Origin: Sarocladium kiliense | Lineage: Eukaryota > Ascomycota > Sordariomycetes > Hypocreales > Sarocladiaceae | Reading direction: 5' to 3' | Length of the DNA stretch: 64,000 bases | Assembly (NCBI GenBank): GCA_030734395.1 | Contig: JAUZTG010000029.1 | Location: 930,001 to 994,000, forward strand | Part shown: positions 45,143-56,927 of the stretch, piece by piece | Layout of the letters: each line of letters begins with the position of its first letter | Position numbering within the stretch: position 1 is the stretch's first letter | Made by a program: the position numbers and the translations under genes | The notes under the pieces: model-generated | What the model saw: the letters and a program-made list of their open reading frames with translations, nothing else | What the model was told of the DNA's origin: nothing | The model's database searches: none

Positions 45143-46480
45143 ATGGCCTTCTGGGTGGTTCGCAAGGGATGCGTCCCTGATATGCTGCCGCCCAAGGACG
45201 AACATGCATATTTGTACGATGGGAGACATGTAACAAAAAGGAGAGGAAGCGATGGATCTTTTGATTATGACGAGCCAGATCACGTCTTCGCAAAGAGGGC
45301 ACGTCTCGATAATGCCGACCGCGAGGGTCTCACAGTCATTGATCACAACCATTACGACCACCACACTCATGTATACGAAAAAGGCGAGATGTTCATGAGC
45401 ACCACGACTAACCCACCGTTCATCGTTATTCGGGAGCATACTTCTGTGGCAGACCTCTCTTCCTTCGTCCATGAGGACCGTCACCATCACCACACACCAC
45501 CCCCAACGCATATCCACCTTCTCAACCCAAATGCACCCTCACCAGCACCAATGGAACGAACAGCTTCAGGTCATTCCATCTCCTCTTCAGACTCACCACC
45601 GCCAGAAGAACCTTCCTCACTGCTCTCCGATTTTTCAGCTGCACAACTCGTTCACAAACACCTCTCGACTGTCAACCGTCATGCTCGCCACGCACGCATC
45701 CTCCGTGCTCTCGTCTACCCAAAAACACCCTCAAAGTCCAGAGACTTCACCATTGACGAGGATGCTCTCGAGTCCATCTTTTCAGCAGCTAACGATCTCT
45801 TTTTCGCCAACAAACTCAGGGGACGTGTGACATGGGACTGGAGTCATCCAGATATGGCATCTGCAGGCCGTTATGACTGTGCTATTGTTGGCACAACGGC
45901 TTTACGCAAGCGACGGGGACCTAAAGGCGGCTACGAGACGCTGATCGTCCTCTCCAGCCCGATTCTGAAAGATACGAAGTACAATCGCCGCCTTCTCATC
46001 TCCACATTCCTCCATGAAATGATCCACAGCTTTCTGTTCGTCATGTGCGGCCGCAAAGCAGGCATCAACGGCGGCCATACCGAGGGCTTTCGCAAGATTG
46101 CCGCAGACATTGACGATTGGGTTGGCAGAGAGTGTCTTCGCCTAACAGACATGGAAGCCGACCTTGATCGCTTCACCGTGGATCAACAATGTGACCTGGA
46201 CGCCCACGTGCACAACAGAAGGGGGACCGTCACATATACTGAGCTCGATGGCCATCACCATCACCATGAGCAGCAATTTCTGCACCACCATCGGCAGCCT
46301 TACAACCTGCACCAAGGCTCCGTTAATGTTGTGCACTACGATCAGATGGAAACATCTCCAGAATATCCCTCTGCCGGGAGCTATAGCCACCACACGCATG
46401 TTTCGTATCAGGAACATGGTGGTGAAAAGTGGCAGTGGCAGCGGCGGGAGGGCTTCGGGGCTCCCCGTGGCGCGTATTAG
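45143..46480 (+). CDS. SprT-like zinc metalloprotease domain protein with histidine clusters
   Basis: Intronless, 445 residues from the ATG at 45143 (ccATGg), the first ATG in a frame open from 44918. The SprT-like domain spans about 210-335: HEMIH at 291-295 with third ligand His312 in HTEGF, spacing typical of SprT/Spartan proteins. Spartan-type proteases cut DNA-protein crosslinks; this one lacks an obvious PIP box or UBZ finger, so that role is only possible. Unusual histidine-rich patches flank the domain (HNHYDHHTH near 70, HHHH near 115, HHHHH and HHH near 370-380). The N-terminal third is disordered and Ser/Pro-rich. Zinc or copper buffering by the patches is conceivable. Confidence 0.85.
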   Translation: MAFWVVRKGCVPDMLPPKDEHAYLYDGRHVTKRRGSDGSFDYDEPDHVFAKRARLDNADREGLTVIDHNHYDHHTHVYEKGEMFMSTTTNPPFIVIREHTSVADLSSFVHEDRHHHHTPPPTHIHLLNPNAPSPAPMERTASGHSISSSDSPPPEEPSSLLSDFSAAQLVHKHLSTVNRHARHARILRALVYPKTPSKSRDFTIDEDALESIFSAANDLFFANKLRGRVTWDWSHPDMASAGRYDCAIVGTTALRKRRGPKGGYETLIVLSSPILKDTKYNRRLLISTFLHEMIHSFLFVMCGRKAGINGGHTEGFRKIAADIDDWVGRECLRLTDMEADLDRFTVDQQCDLDAHVHNRRGTVTYTELDGHHHHHEQQFLHHHRQPYNLHQGSVNVVHYDQMETSPEYPSAGSYSHHTHVSYQEHGGEKWQWQRREGFGAPRGAY

Positions 46481-48235
46481 CGTTGACGGGTGTGAGCTTC
46501 GTCTATACGTTTATAATCAGTACTTAAGACTATGCTCGGAACTGGCTATCCGTGATACAGACGGGGTATGAGACTCTTCGTGGTTTCTTTGTGTCATTTT
46601 CTCCCGCGTCGGGGTATCTTCATGTAGCTAGCATTTTTCTTGTATCTCACGGACGGACTTATTGGAACATTGGGCAGGAGACGGAGCATTTGGTAAAAGG
46701 CGCCAGTTGTATCAAAGGATCTCGGGTCATGATATTAGTCAATTTTCACACCTTGTCACAACTAGACATCCGTCTCGACTCATGCAAAAACGGTGATATC
46801 TTGTTGGTCACAATGAGAGATAGCAATTGCGAGCCACGTCGAATTGGTCTCGAGGGCACCAGTCCCTGGCTTCAGGTGGGGCTGAGTTGGTCAAGGCGCC
46901 GGCTCGGATCGATCTTGACAGGAGGTGTGGACCAAGATGATCTCCAAGGATGCATCTTGGTTTCTATGGCTTTGACTAAATGCGGCGTGCGTCCAAGGCC
47001 CCTTTGGGCCATCTCAGGAAGGACATTAGGGACAGAAGGAGAGCCCGAGGTCATCAATGGTTATTTACAGATGCTTTCAAGCGTGGCTCCTTTTCGGTAG
47101 CATTCTACGAGCTGACCACTTGGACATTCCTTCTTGGTGAAGGATGATACTTTGCGAAGCTATCAGGTGTGAAATCAAGATGTGAGGCGGTGTGGCTTTC
47201 ACCAGGGCAAGTGCTACACAGCCGTCGGTTTTGCTTCTGCTACGAAGAAGATGGGCGCTGAATCAGGGCGCAAGAAGATCATCGCGCGATGATCGATTGC
47301 TCTAAATAGATCCGATGATGATCTCTATCCAAGATCAGGCATTGCATACATGCGCTGAGTGTGTCAAAGTCAATGCCAGCCGCTATGCAAGGCGCGAAAA
47401 ACCAGGATCTTGCACGCCCCTGGCGCTGAAGTCTCATGCTTATCTGAGCCCGTGTCTCGGGCTTTGATGCCAAAAGCTAGGATATCGCTGCTTAAGCTCG
47501 GCAGGATGACGCGTTGAAGCCGTCAGAGTGTCTCGGAGGCGCGGCGCGGAAGTGGCGGGCTTGTGCCGCCAGGGCGGGGAAAAGCTGAAGCCGAGGAGTC
47601 TGTTGCAATAATGATACATTTGTGAGAGTGCCTGATTAGATGTGATTCAATGTTGCTTTGTGTTTATGTGGAGGGGAATAAGGTAGTCGAAGTTACGGTC
47701 CCGTCAGTCAGCATAGTGGAACTCAAGCCAGGTATATGCCATGTCATTCTTGCTAATCTCTCGAACAAATTCCCATGAGCGAGCGCGCGTCGCAGACCAA
47801 AAATCCCATCATCCAACTTTAGATAAACTCGCATGTCAAAGAATAATCCCAGTCCAACCAAACTCCCGAATCTGAGCATGTGGCCCCCCACGTCTCGGCA
47901 GGGGGGGAAACGCAAGCGGCGTCTCGAGCCCGCAGGCGAAGGGTCTCAGATGACAACCAAGAAATTCGTCAATCTTTCCCATTCGAACACCAATTCTGTT
48001 TTGGTTCGATGTGTTCCCATGGCCTTTCTCTGTGCCCTTGTCCCTGTTTTTTCTGGTGTTTGCTTTGCTCCATAACGCCTCACGATCGTTGTCTCCTCGT
48101 GTCCCATAGTGATCATCGTTTCGTCACATGTAATCCCTAGTTTGCTGACCCGTGTAACTCGCTGACCGCCACTTCAACCCATTGACTAAAACTCAAACCC
48201 TCGCAGCCGAGACATGTGTCTTTGTCTCTCTCTGT
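46481..48235. other. Intergenic region
   Basis: 1.75 kb. A 182-codon frame at 46552-47100 lacks an initial ATG and any family pattern. Nothing else supportable. Confidence 0.55.
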
Positions 48236-48517
48236 TTAAGGAGAAGCAACGTCGACAAAGTCACCCTTGTCTGCCTCCTCGCCGAGGTGCTCACCCCAGT
48301 GCACGGGCCCAAGCTTGAGGATCCTGAAGCCGGTGCTGCTGACGCTGGATGAACGGCGCTGAACTGGCGCAGGAGCCTCGCCCTCGGCAGTGCCGGAAGC
48401 GACAGCGCTGCCCTCGAGAAGAGAGGAGCGCTGGGCTTGGGGCTGAGGGTAGGAAGAGGATGTCGCGGGTGCGAGGGTGAGGAAGTTCATGGGGCGGGGC
48501 AGGACGGCCTTTGACAT
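48236..48517 (-). CDS. Small conserved-looking protein, 93 residues, unknown function
   Basis: Single exon. The frame is open further upstream, but the ATG at 48517 (ccaccATGtc on the minus strand, a strong context) starts a typical N-terminus, MSKAVLPRPMNFLTLAP. The middle is Ser/Pro/Ala-rich and disordered. The C-terminal third is compact: RRSSSVSSTGFRILKLGPVH followed by WGEH and an acidic end. I recall similar short proteins across Pezizomycotina with this C-terminal block, without a known role. The RRSSS motif is a likely kinase site. No signal peptide or membrane segment. Confidence 0.78.
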   Translation of the reverse strand: MSKAVLPRPMNFLTLAPATSSSYPQPQAQRSSLLEGSAVASGTAEGEAPAPVQRRSSSVSSTGFRILKLGPVHWGEHLGEEADKGDFVDVASP

Positions 48518-51132
48518 GGTGGCGGTTTGGGGAGAGGTTCGTCGTGTAGAACGGGGGAAATGTGCAAAGTCGAAATAGGAGAACAAGAGAGAAGAGATCT
48601 TGGATCTGTGATGAACAAGAGAAGGGTAGAAGAGAAGCGAGGTAAAGGTTGCGGACGAGCGGAAATGTTCAACCGGAGACAAGGCACTTCTCTTATACGT
48701 GACTGCAAACGGCGTTAGCAACCAAAAAGGGCACACCAACCACCAGTTCAGTCGCTTACAAAAAGGAAACCCAACTCCCAGGTCACAAGGTCAACTGACG
48801 CCAACCTGGCTCAGGGGAGATTTGTTTTGCTCATCCCACGCCAGTCTCGAAGCGAGCATTAAGGGTGAGCACACACGCCCCTCCAGGCGCTGACGAATTC
48901 CGTCTCAGAAAGCTCGCCGCGCATTCCGGGGTTGCCCTTCTTTGCATTACGTGCCCGCCACCAAGATCCCATTTCCTGTCCCTGTCGAAAAAAAAAAGCC
49001 CTAGGCTAGGCCCCGTCGCTGTCGCCGGTGGTGGGTGTCAAAGGGTCTTAGCAGGGGAGCGGGTTTCTTGATAGAGGATGTTGTTGTGCCAAGTAACAAC
49101 ACACACTGAGAAACTTGGCGGTGCCATGTACCGAGGAGGGTTCGACAATCATACGTCGGATGATCCCCAGCACGTGCGACTTGCAATTGGCCCGCAAGTC
49201 CCTGGGCCAGCTCAGTCGTTACTCAAAACATTGAGTTGAGCCCTCCATCCCACGCTGCAGGACGTGCAGCAGCTCGTGCTGGCGCCCCCCCTTCTGTGGA
49301 CATGAGGGGTAAAGGCGAAAGCGAGAGTGAGGAAAAAGAGCGCAAGAAAAACAGATCAGCTGTCGCTGGAGGCGAGGTCGTGGATATTATATAGATCGAT
49401 CTGAGGGTCCTTGCTCTCTCTCTCTCCACTTGAGCCCTGTTCGAGAAAGACTCAATCTAGAATCGTAGTTGGCCAAGGCCGGGTTCTGAGAGGCTCGAGT
49501 GGCATGATTGGCCGCTTGCTTCCGATCGAAGGGAAATACCGGGAGGTAAGTGAGATGCAATCAATCTTGGGAATGTGTGTGCCTGGCTGCATACATGGAT
49601 TGTCGGTGTGCTGAGATGTGGGTGTGGAGGTACCTCTGGTACTGTGGATGCTGTGCCTTTCGCGTGTAAGTTGGCGTGGGGGTTGATTTCTCGACGGGAC
49701 TCTGTCTTGAGGTATTACTTCCGGCCCTTGGCTCTGACATGCTATGGAGTCGCAAGAGTAAGCTTGAGCGCTATCATCGTAACAAACCACGATTCCCAAA
49801 CTGGGAGTGCCGTCGGCCAGGTTGCGTCGATTGATGCTTAAGAGGACAAGACTGTTCGCTGTGCCATGGAACTACTCCAGCACAAGATATTGGGGTCAAT
49901 GACTCGTTACACCATGAGCGCGTGCTAATCTGATGGCTCCCGTTGAGCTGACTCTCTGATCTACTACATGGAGGGAACAGGAGACACGACTTCCTTGAAG
50001 GCTGGGGCTCTAAGTAGTAGAAAACCTAGCGCGAGTTCAGTTCGTGTCAAACCCATGACCACACTCAACTAATCAATTGTGCAAACTGTGGCAGCCCGTT
50101 TGCATTGTTCCGTTGGCTATTTAAACTGCAACGCCAATCACCGATGATTATTTGTATCAATGCGAGAGCAAACAAGAGATGAAACGGTTTAGCAGCCTTC
50201 GCAAGGAAGTCAACGCATCGCTGAGTTGCGTGGCTGGCTCGGTGGTTACGAGGTTTATCATAGTGAATAGCCTCGCCGAATCTTCGACATGTTGAATAGA
50301 TCGCCTACAATCCATTCAATATGGCATCAGGTCTCAGATCATTCGTCTTCGACTTGTGAACCAGTTTGCAAAACTACCAGACGTTTCCAACAACGGCATC
50401 GGAACACACCGGGCTTTGACGCCGCCGCACGACTCGACAACTGTCCCTGACCGCGCGGTACTATAACAGCCACATAGGAATAGTTCAATAGCATTGCCTC
50501 TTCTCTACGAGACCTACTTGGCAAGCAGGAAGCGCGTTAGGGAACAGCAATCCAGGCTCTGTTACCCATGTCACTCACTCATGCAAATCGTCCGCTCTAA
50601 CAGGTGGGAGTGCCAGACTCGATGAGCATGCGGTGAAGAGCCTTCGCCACCAGCGAAGCGGCCTTTTCAGCTGCCTATAGCAGAAAAGCATACCAAGTCC
50701 CTTTCTCTGTGTTTTGAGGCTCTTTTATTCTTTTCATTCCCTTGCCCAGAAGGCGTCCTTGGCCACATTGCCAGTGAGTGTCATCTCCTTCTGGTTCACC
50801 AACTGACTTCGTTTCCTCAAACCTACCCCTTAATTCCCTTCATCCTGGCTCCTTCTGGTATCTCCAGCAGTTGCTCTGTGGCATCTCCAAGTGCACGCCT
50901 TCACGCATTCGCAGCACATCAATACACGTGACAGGTATCTCCCTGCACTTGCTCTGAGTCGAGCCTAATATCGAGGTAGGCCCCGAGCCTCTTGTGCCCC
51001 TTCCTCCTGATATGTCCCTCTTCATGTCCTGTAGCTGCGGGGCTTGGAATATATTAGGGCTTCAACTACATGCAATTCTATCTTCAAACCTAAGTTGTAT
51101 ACTAATCAGTATAGCCCCCTCTCTCTACCAGA
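48518..51132. other. Intergenic region
   Basis: 2.6 kb without a supportable gene. The first part is the upstream region of the small gene at 48236; overlapping short frames on both strands look non-coding. Confidence 0.55.
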
Positions 51133-51859
51133 ATGCCAGACCCTCCTCAGAGTCCTGACGCCTCCTCTAGCAATGAGGAGGGCCTTATTCAGGAGGCTGG
51201 CTAGCCCGCAAGCGCCGCCGAGCAGGCTTCCGCCCCCTCACAGGTCGAGAACGCGATGACCGTAGACGCTGAGGGAGAGGAGGCTACAACTGAGCCTCTT
51301 CAAGTTCACACGGATCAATACGTGAAATGGTTCCACGATGCTCTCAAAGACTGCGACATGCGTCTCCGTCTCAATCAGGGCATTCGAAAGTGGTGTCTGG
51401 TCTTCTTAGACCTCGTCCTGGACGCGAACCGTCCCGACTTGCTGGATATTACAAAGTTTGTCTACGCAAAGTACCAGGTCCCACACTACCCAGCATGCAT
51501 CCAGCCTGGATATAACCACCTGGGAGTTGACAACCTTCTTTTACATCTTCCCGACTTCCCTCACGTTTCTAGCGACGCTCAAGTTCGACTCCTCGACAAC
51601 ACGCTTGCGATCAAGGACTGGGTGGAGGAAAGTTTCCACCAGATGAATCATCCTCCCAGAGATGATTGGGGCGCTCCTTGCACGCCTCAGAGCTTGGATG
51701 AACAGGAATGGAAAGCGATACAAGACGGCGATACAAGACGGCGACTTGATTGCTTTGCGACGAGTCATCGATGAACGTGCGAACTGTATGACCTGGCTAC
51801 AGCTTAAGGATTTCATGCACTCTTTTGAGGAGAGTTCGAGTGACATGGAATCAGAGTGA
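51133..51859 (+). pseudogene. Disrupted gene of unknown function (nonsense codon and 13-base tandem duplication)
   Basis: An ATG at 51133 opens a coding-like acidic N-terminus that is stopped by TAG at 51202-51204; the same frame then stays open to 51774. Near its end a perfect 13-base tandem duplication (51715-51727 and 51728-51740) throws the frame, giving a premature TGA. The continuation lies in the third frame and ends at 51859 with an acidic SSSDMESE tail. Both copies encode AIQDG in their own frame, showing that a single copy is ancestral. The protein part (with VKWFHDALKDCDMRLR and WCLVFLDLVLD) belongs to no family I know. A minimal alternative is a shorter gene starting at ATG 51256. 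Confidence 0.7.
51715..51740 (+). repeat. Perfect 13-base tandem duplication
   Basis: GCGATACAAGACG occurs twice without a gap and is followed by GCGAC. Removing one copy reconnects the two coding frames of the surrounding pseudogene. Confidence 0.95.
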
Positions 51860-52448
51860 ACGTATGGCTTGTGATCCAGATCCTCTCAACGCTTCTACCT
51901 AATAGACGGTAAGGGCATCTCTGGAGTCTGGCGGATCAGAAGGAGCCCAGATCAATAATACGCGAAGACTCCTTGGTGACCCATACATCCAGGCAATGTT
52001 GTACTCGGCCAGGAATAGGAACAGAGGAAAGGGGAATGTGTTGATGTAAACTATTCAATTAAAACCCCTCTACTGACCTTTGCCGCACTTTGAAAGCTTG
52101 GCAAGTTCTCGTATTCTCGTGCTGGCGTTAAGCTTCCGCCTCGGACTGACTCACTAACATCTACGATACTGTTCCTCCGATGTTGTGACACACTCAACAA
52201 GAGGAAATCAGCGCACGCCTTTATGCATGGGGTAATCGACGCGCCCGCCCGGGAAAGGCTGCATATGGTTGCAACCTCATTGTGATCAATTATATTGCAT
52301 CGCTTGGAACCCCTCATTCTGCTCACAAGGTGCGCGTACGACCAACACCATACCAACTTCCATCGCTTCACCTTGTCTCAATCACCCCATGGATCATTGT
52401 GAAGTAAACAACTGATCTCAGCGTAATGGGATCGCTAGCGACAGTGTC
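51860..52448. other. Intergenic region
   Basis: 589 bases between the pseudogene and the F-box-like gene; nothing notable seen. Confidence 0.6.
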
Positions 52449-53270
52449 ATGTCTCGCCTGGCAACCATAACCGACCTCCCCCCAGAACTCCTCCTCCAAA
52501 TCCTCACCCCTCTTACCCGCGCCTTAAAGCCCATCCCCGTCTGTCCCTGTCCAGAATGCAACGGCAAGCGTGCCTCACGTCGTTGGGTCAAGACCGCCTC
52601 TCGACATTGGAAGGGCGTCAGCATTCTGAAAGACACGAACTTGCTCTCCCTCCTCCTTATTCACCCTAGCATCTACGCCATCGCGCTCGAGTTGTTCTAT
52701 GCGCAGAATGAGTTCATCCTCGTTGTTCATTCGTCGTTTGTTGTGTCGGCGATCAAGGCTCATGACAAAGGCTTATTCGGCAACCTTGCCTCACTGCGAA
52801 GGATCAGGAGTCTGACTGTGGAATTCGAGACGATGCGCTGGTTCGTCCGCGATGTCGTTGCGCCTCTCATCGAAAACATGGCCACCAACGGCCAACTTAC
52901 AGGCCTAAAAGTCAAGCTCTTCGAGAAGGCCGCGAGAGCAGGCTGGCTTGTGGAGCGAGGAACGGGTGTCGCACCCTCCATGCTCGCACTCCTTCGAGCC
53001 ATGGACACCGTACGCGGTGGAGACGCAAGGTTGTTTAGTTACAGGATGTATATGGATAAGTTCTTGAGTTGGAAGAGTGGACTGTCGCCGACGGGGTATG
53101 ATGTGCCTGGGACTTTGGATATAGAACAGTTGAAGGTGGTGGAGATGGATTGGAGGGTAATACTGAGAGATGTGAGGCTGAGGGAGGAGATGGACATTAC
53201 GGAGGGGCAAGGCATGAGTTGTGACTTGGGTGCAATTGGGCCAAAGGGTGCTCACTTTCCGATCTTGTGA
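52449..53270 (+). CDS. F-box-like protein, 273 residues
   Basis: Intronless. The N-terminus MSRLATITDLPPELLLQIL is a classic F-box first helix, but after it comes an insertion with a CPCPECNGKRAS segment (a possible zinc knuckle) before the family's usual SLLLIHPSIYAIALELFY block. This is the layout of many small uncharacterised Pezizomycotina F-box-like proteins. The remainder resembles repeat-free alpha/beta sequence without named motifs. A role as SCF substrate receptor is an inference. Start context gtcATGt is acceptable and no earlier in-frame ATG exists. Confidence 0.8.
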   Translation: MSRLATITDLPPELLLQILTPLTRALKPIPVCPCPECNGKRASRRWVKTASRHWKGVSILKDTNLLSLLLIHPSIYAIALELFYAQNEFILVVHSSFVVSAIKAHDKGLFGNLASLRRIRSLTVEFETMRWFVRDVVAPLIENMATNGQLTGLKVKLFEKAARAGWLVERGTGVAPSMLALLRAMDTVRGGDARLFSYRMYMDKFLSWKSGLSPTGYDVPGTLDIEQLKVVEMDWRVILRDVRLREEMDITEGQGMSCDLGAIGPKGAHFPIL

Positions 53271-53549
53271 AGTTTTTGTTTCTCAAGGCGTTTGATTTGG
53301 GCCCGGTCCCCGGGTTCATCAAATTAGGTAGGGAAGTAATGGAGAATTCTATGTACGACGTTCTGTTAAAAGAAACGCCTTCCCAATGCCCGTGGCTCGC
53401 ATGTATTCATTGTCCACAGAAAATCGCAATGATGTTTGGTATCGTAGCTCATGATAGGGCCGAAAGGGTGCCCAATGCGATGGAATTGCCAATTTGTTTC
53501 AAGCATATCATGCCGACAGGCTCGTCAATCAGCAGCTGTGGGATCAATC

Positions 53550-55680
53550 CTATGACCTCGCTGTAGTGCCATAGTTCCTGTGTGGCCTCAAAAGCGGCGC
53601 TCTGTTGTCGTCAGTCTCATCATCTTCGTCATCGATGATGGCTTCCTCTTCCACCGTCACCCCGTTAACAGATATTAAGCCGCTGTCGGCCAGTTCGTCG
53701 TCTTCTGTTTCAGTCTCACTCTCGCTCTGCTGATCGTCGTCCGCTGAAGGCCCTTCGCCCTCCTTTATCAGGAACACCGGGATCGCACCCGCCACCGCGA
53801 CGGCAGCAAGGAACCAGTATGCTGAGAGGATGTAGCCTCTCTCAGCACCCCAATCAAAGACAACACCCGTAAGGAACGGGCCGCCAGCTCGACCGAGACC
53901 GCTGAACATAGTTGCAAAGCCATTGAGAGTCCCAAGAACTTGAAGAGAGGTGCATGAGTTGGTGAGAAGGATCGTGATTGAGGGGAAGGCAATGATGATG
54001 CAGAAGGCCTTCAGGAGCATAGCGAAGAGAAGGAGTACTATTCTGGTAGTCGGGTCGGAGAAAAGAACAGCGTACGGAGTAAAGACGTATGCGAAGGGCA
54101 GGAGGATCGCTGTGGGACCGTCAGGCATTGCTCGGGCACGAGGGCCAGAACGGAGAGTTTGGTTGCTTACATGTGAGTTTAAGAAGATGCAATACGCCGA
54201 AATGCTTTGCAAGAGGTGGAAAGGCCAGAAATTGGACAATACAACATGTGATGCCGTATACCGTGAAGATTGTGCCAATCTGCCCTGGGTCAAGGCCGAA
54301 GCCACCAGAAAAGTAGAACGGAAGTTTCGTATTCTTGGGTGTGTGTTCCGTGACAGGGTAGCTGAGGAAGACGGGAAGATTTTGGTCGTATGCGACGGCG
54401 TGGAAAGCAAAGATGGTGTAAGCCGCAAGATTGATGACGGTTTGATAGGTGAACACATCGCGATATCCATGGCTTTCCACTGTGGCCGCGCGCTTCCGGA
54501 CGGGCTTGCTAGGCAAGAGGGGGGCAGTGGCCTCGCCGTCAACGAAAGAGGAACGACGTAGCGAACGTGGTGCTTGCCGCTTGAACGCACGGGTGAGCCT
54601 CTGGCCAACGAGAAGACCCCAGTCCTTTTCTCCTCGCTTTGTTGGGAGAGTTTCCTGCAGAGTGTCAGCTTAGGCATATACTCAGATGGAAACGTCGCTT
54701 AGTGATCAGACATACTTTGAGAAAGAAAGCTGCGCTTATGGTAGAGATGATGAAGAAGATGCTGGCAACAAGGTTGGGGAGGAGGAAGGGGAAGCGACGG
54801 AATAACTCGATTTTGCCGAAAACGTCGGGATACTGTGTCGCTGGTTCAGACAGACTGCCACCGAAAGAAGGACCAATGACGGAACCCATTGACCAGACAA
54901 GCGGCATTATCGAGAAGGCTCTGGGTTGCAGTTCCTTCTGAGGGACCATCTCCGCGACCATTGTGCGAATGATGCCAACTAAACGAGGTTAGTGATCACG
55001 AGCTGAAGGCACCTAGAATGGGATGGATCAAGACGCACCATTGCCGTTGCTACCGCCCTGTATGGCTCGTATCGATATGGCCATTGGAAGACTGCTCGAC
55101 ATTCCCCACATTATGAAGCAGATCATGGTGCATATCAGACCCGATATCAAAATGGGTTTGCGGCCGTAGTGATCAGCTGCTTTCCCCCAACCAACGGCGG
55201 TGAGGGACTGGGCGAAGGAGAAGACGGAGGCTGTCAGGCCGGCCCACTTTGCAACCTGAAGACACATTAGTTCATAACCATCCATCTTCATTTTGGTCAG
55301 AGGCACGTACCTTGTTCTGAGGAACACCAAAACTGCGAATCATGGCAGGAAGGTAAGGGTTCACAGAGGTGAAGGCCAAGGGTTCGGCAAAACGGACGAC
55401 AGCTAGAAGATTCAGGTCAGCATTATGAACCGAAGAGAGAGTGTTATTTGGGAGAGGAAGGGGAGAGTTAAACCTGAAGAAAGGCTGAGAAAGAGAAGCT
55501 GGTCAAAGATATCATGGCGGTGGTCCAGCCATGATGACAATGAGAGTAGAGGAAGGTCCCGCTTGGAACAAGTGAGTTACAGCTCTCTCAGTGAAAGGCT
55601 TGCATGCCAAATGCCTTACCTAGAATAGTCAACTGTGACTTTGGGAGCTTCGGCGTCCCATCGTCATTGCGAGGACCCAT
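53550..55680 (-). CDS. Major facilitator superfamily transporter (DHA1/ZIFL-like, YCR023C type)
   Basis: Six exons: complement(53550..54109, 54171..54654, 54716..54978, 55039..55255, 55311..55402, 55620..55680); 1677 nt, 558 residues. TM1 runs into FAEPLAFTSVNPYLP, characteristic of a fungal MFS group near plant ZIFL proteins and yeast YCR023C. The loop 2-3 signature is GKAADHYGRKP (G-x-x-x-D-x-x-G-R-K). About 12 membrane segments follow, split by a cytosolic loop of roughly 80 residues in the middle, and an acidic C-terminal tail of roughly 75 residues. Likely a vacuolar or plasma-membrane drug/H+ or organic-ion antiporter; substrate unknown. The large intron before exon 2 (217 bases) is unusual for the gene. 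Confidence 0.92.
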
Positions 55681-56927
55681 GGTTCGAAGATCGACAGCGG
55701 CTCAAGGCCGATCAAACTGGCGTTGATGACTGAAGCAGGACAGGATTTTCAGCGGTCGACAAGGGTGGCTCAGGGTCCTTGACAGATCCAGACCAAAGCG
55801 GCAGTGGGATGAGAAGTTGTCGTCAGGCTACGTATCTGCCTGACTTGCCCATGAAGCCCGGAAATGGGAAGTCGGAAAAGGTTGAGAGTGAAGAGGTAAC
55901 GGTGAAGAACGAAGAAAGGAAGAGTCAGTAAAGAAACGGTGGGTGGAGGCGAGAGCGAGACAGGCGCAGAGGGTTCACCGTTCAGTTCTGCACAGCGGCG
56001 GGTATGGCGGGGGTTAGCGGCCGTCACTCGCCCATCCACCCGCCGCTAGCGTACGCATTGCAACGCTGGGCAGCCACCCCGTGCTTGCGTCGATGGGGGG
56101 GGGGGGGGGGGTTATCGAAGATGGAGCCTGTCAGGAGGCATTCCTCGTTGCCATACAGGGGGCTTGCATTCTGGGACCATACACCATGCGTGCGTTGAGA
56201 ATCGGCGTATAAGGGGATGACGCGGATGGCTGGTCAGCTGCTGCAGCAGTGTCTTACAGCGGACGAACCGTCATCTCCGGTCCGGCGCCGATGCCGGAGC
56301 TACCCTGTAATCTGCATCGACGACATCATCGCTAACACCATTCACACTACAGTCATCACCTGGGCTGAACTTGGCGTGATCATTGGTGTATACGTGCAAG
56401 ATTCATAGGTTCGCATTTTACGTGAGTTCTTATCAAACTTCAATATGTTAAGCAGTCTCTTGATTTGTCACAAGCGGTGTTCCAACAAACTTGTGAGTCT
56501 AGTAAAAGTACTGACAAAATGGCCGTTACCAGGAGCGTAGCAGTCAAGCAGCGTCCGACTCTGAGTCAATGACAATCCTTCACACGACTTTGAGAAAATA
56601 ATACAAGCGACAGACAGGCCGTCGTAAATACGTCGTTCGTTCAGCTTTTCTAGTTGAGGCCCAAGAGGCTTATGCATGGTTGCTGCACCTCGCCCCACGA
56701 GACCTACTACGCACCCAAGCGCTGGAGCAAAAGGACCCTCAGCGGATACGGAGCGCCCAGCCTTAGGATGCACAAACACGGGACAGGCGGCTCACGGCGA
56801 AGAGGGGAAGACATGACTCCCTTTGTGAGGATTCACAAAAGGCCTGTTGTACGAACCACGGGATCACAAAGACTCAGTGTGCTCATTGCGTACATATTTC
56901 AACTTTGTTTGCATTTGTTACTCTGTT
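55681..56927. other. Intergenic region with a 17-base G run
   Basis: 1.25 kb. Contains a run of 17 G at 56095-56111. No gene supported. Confidence 0.6.

Noticed and set aside
46552..47100. 182-codon plus-strand open frame
   Set aside because: Does not begin with ATG and shows no fungal codon bias or recognisable protein.
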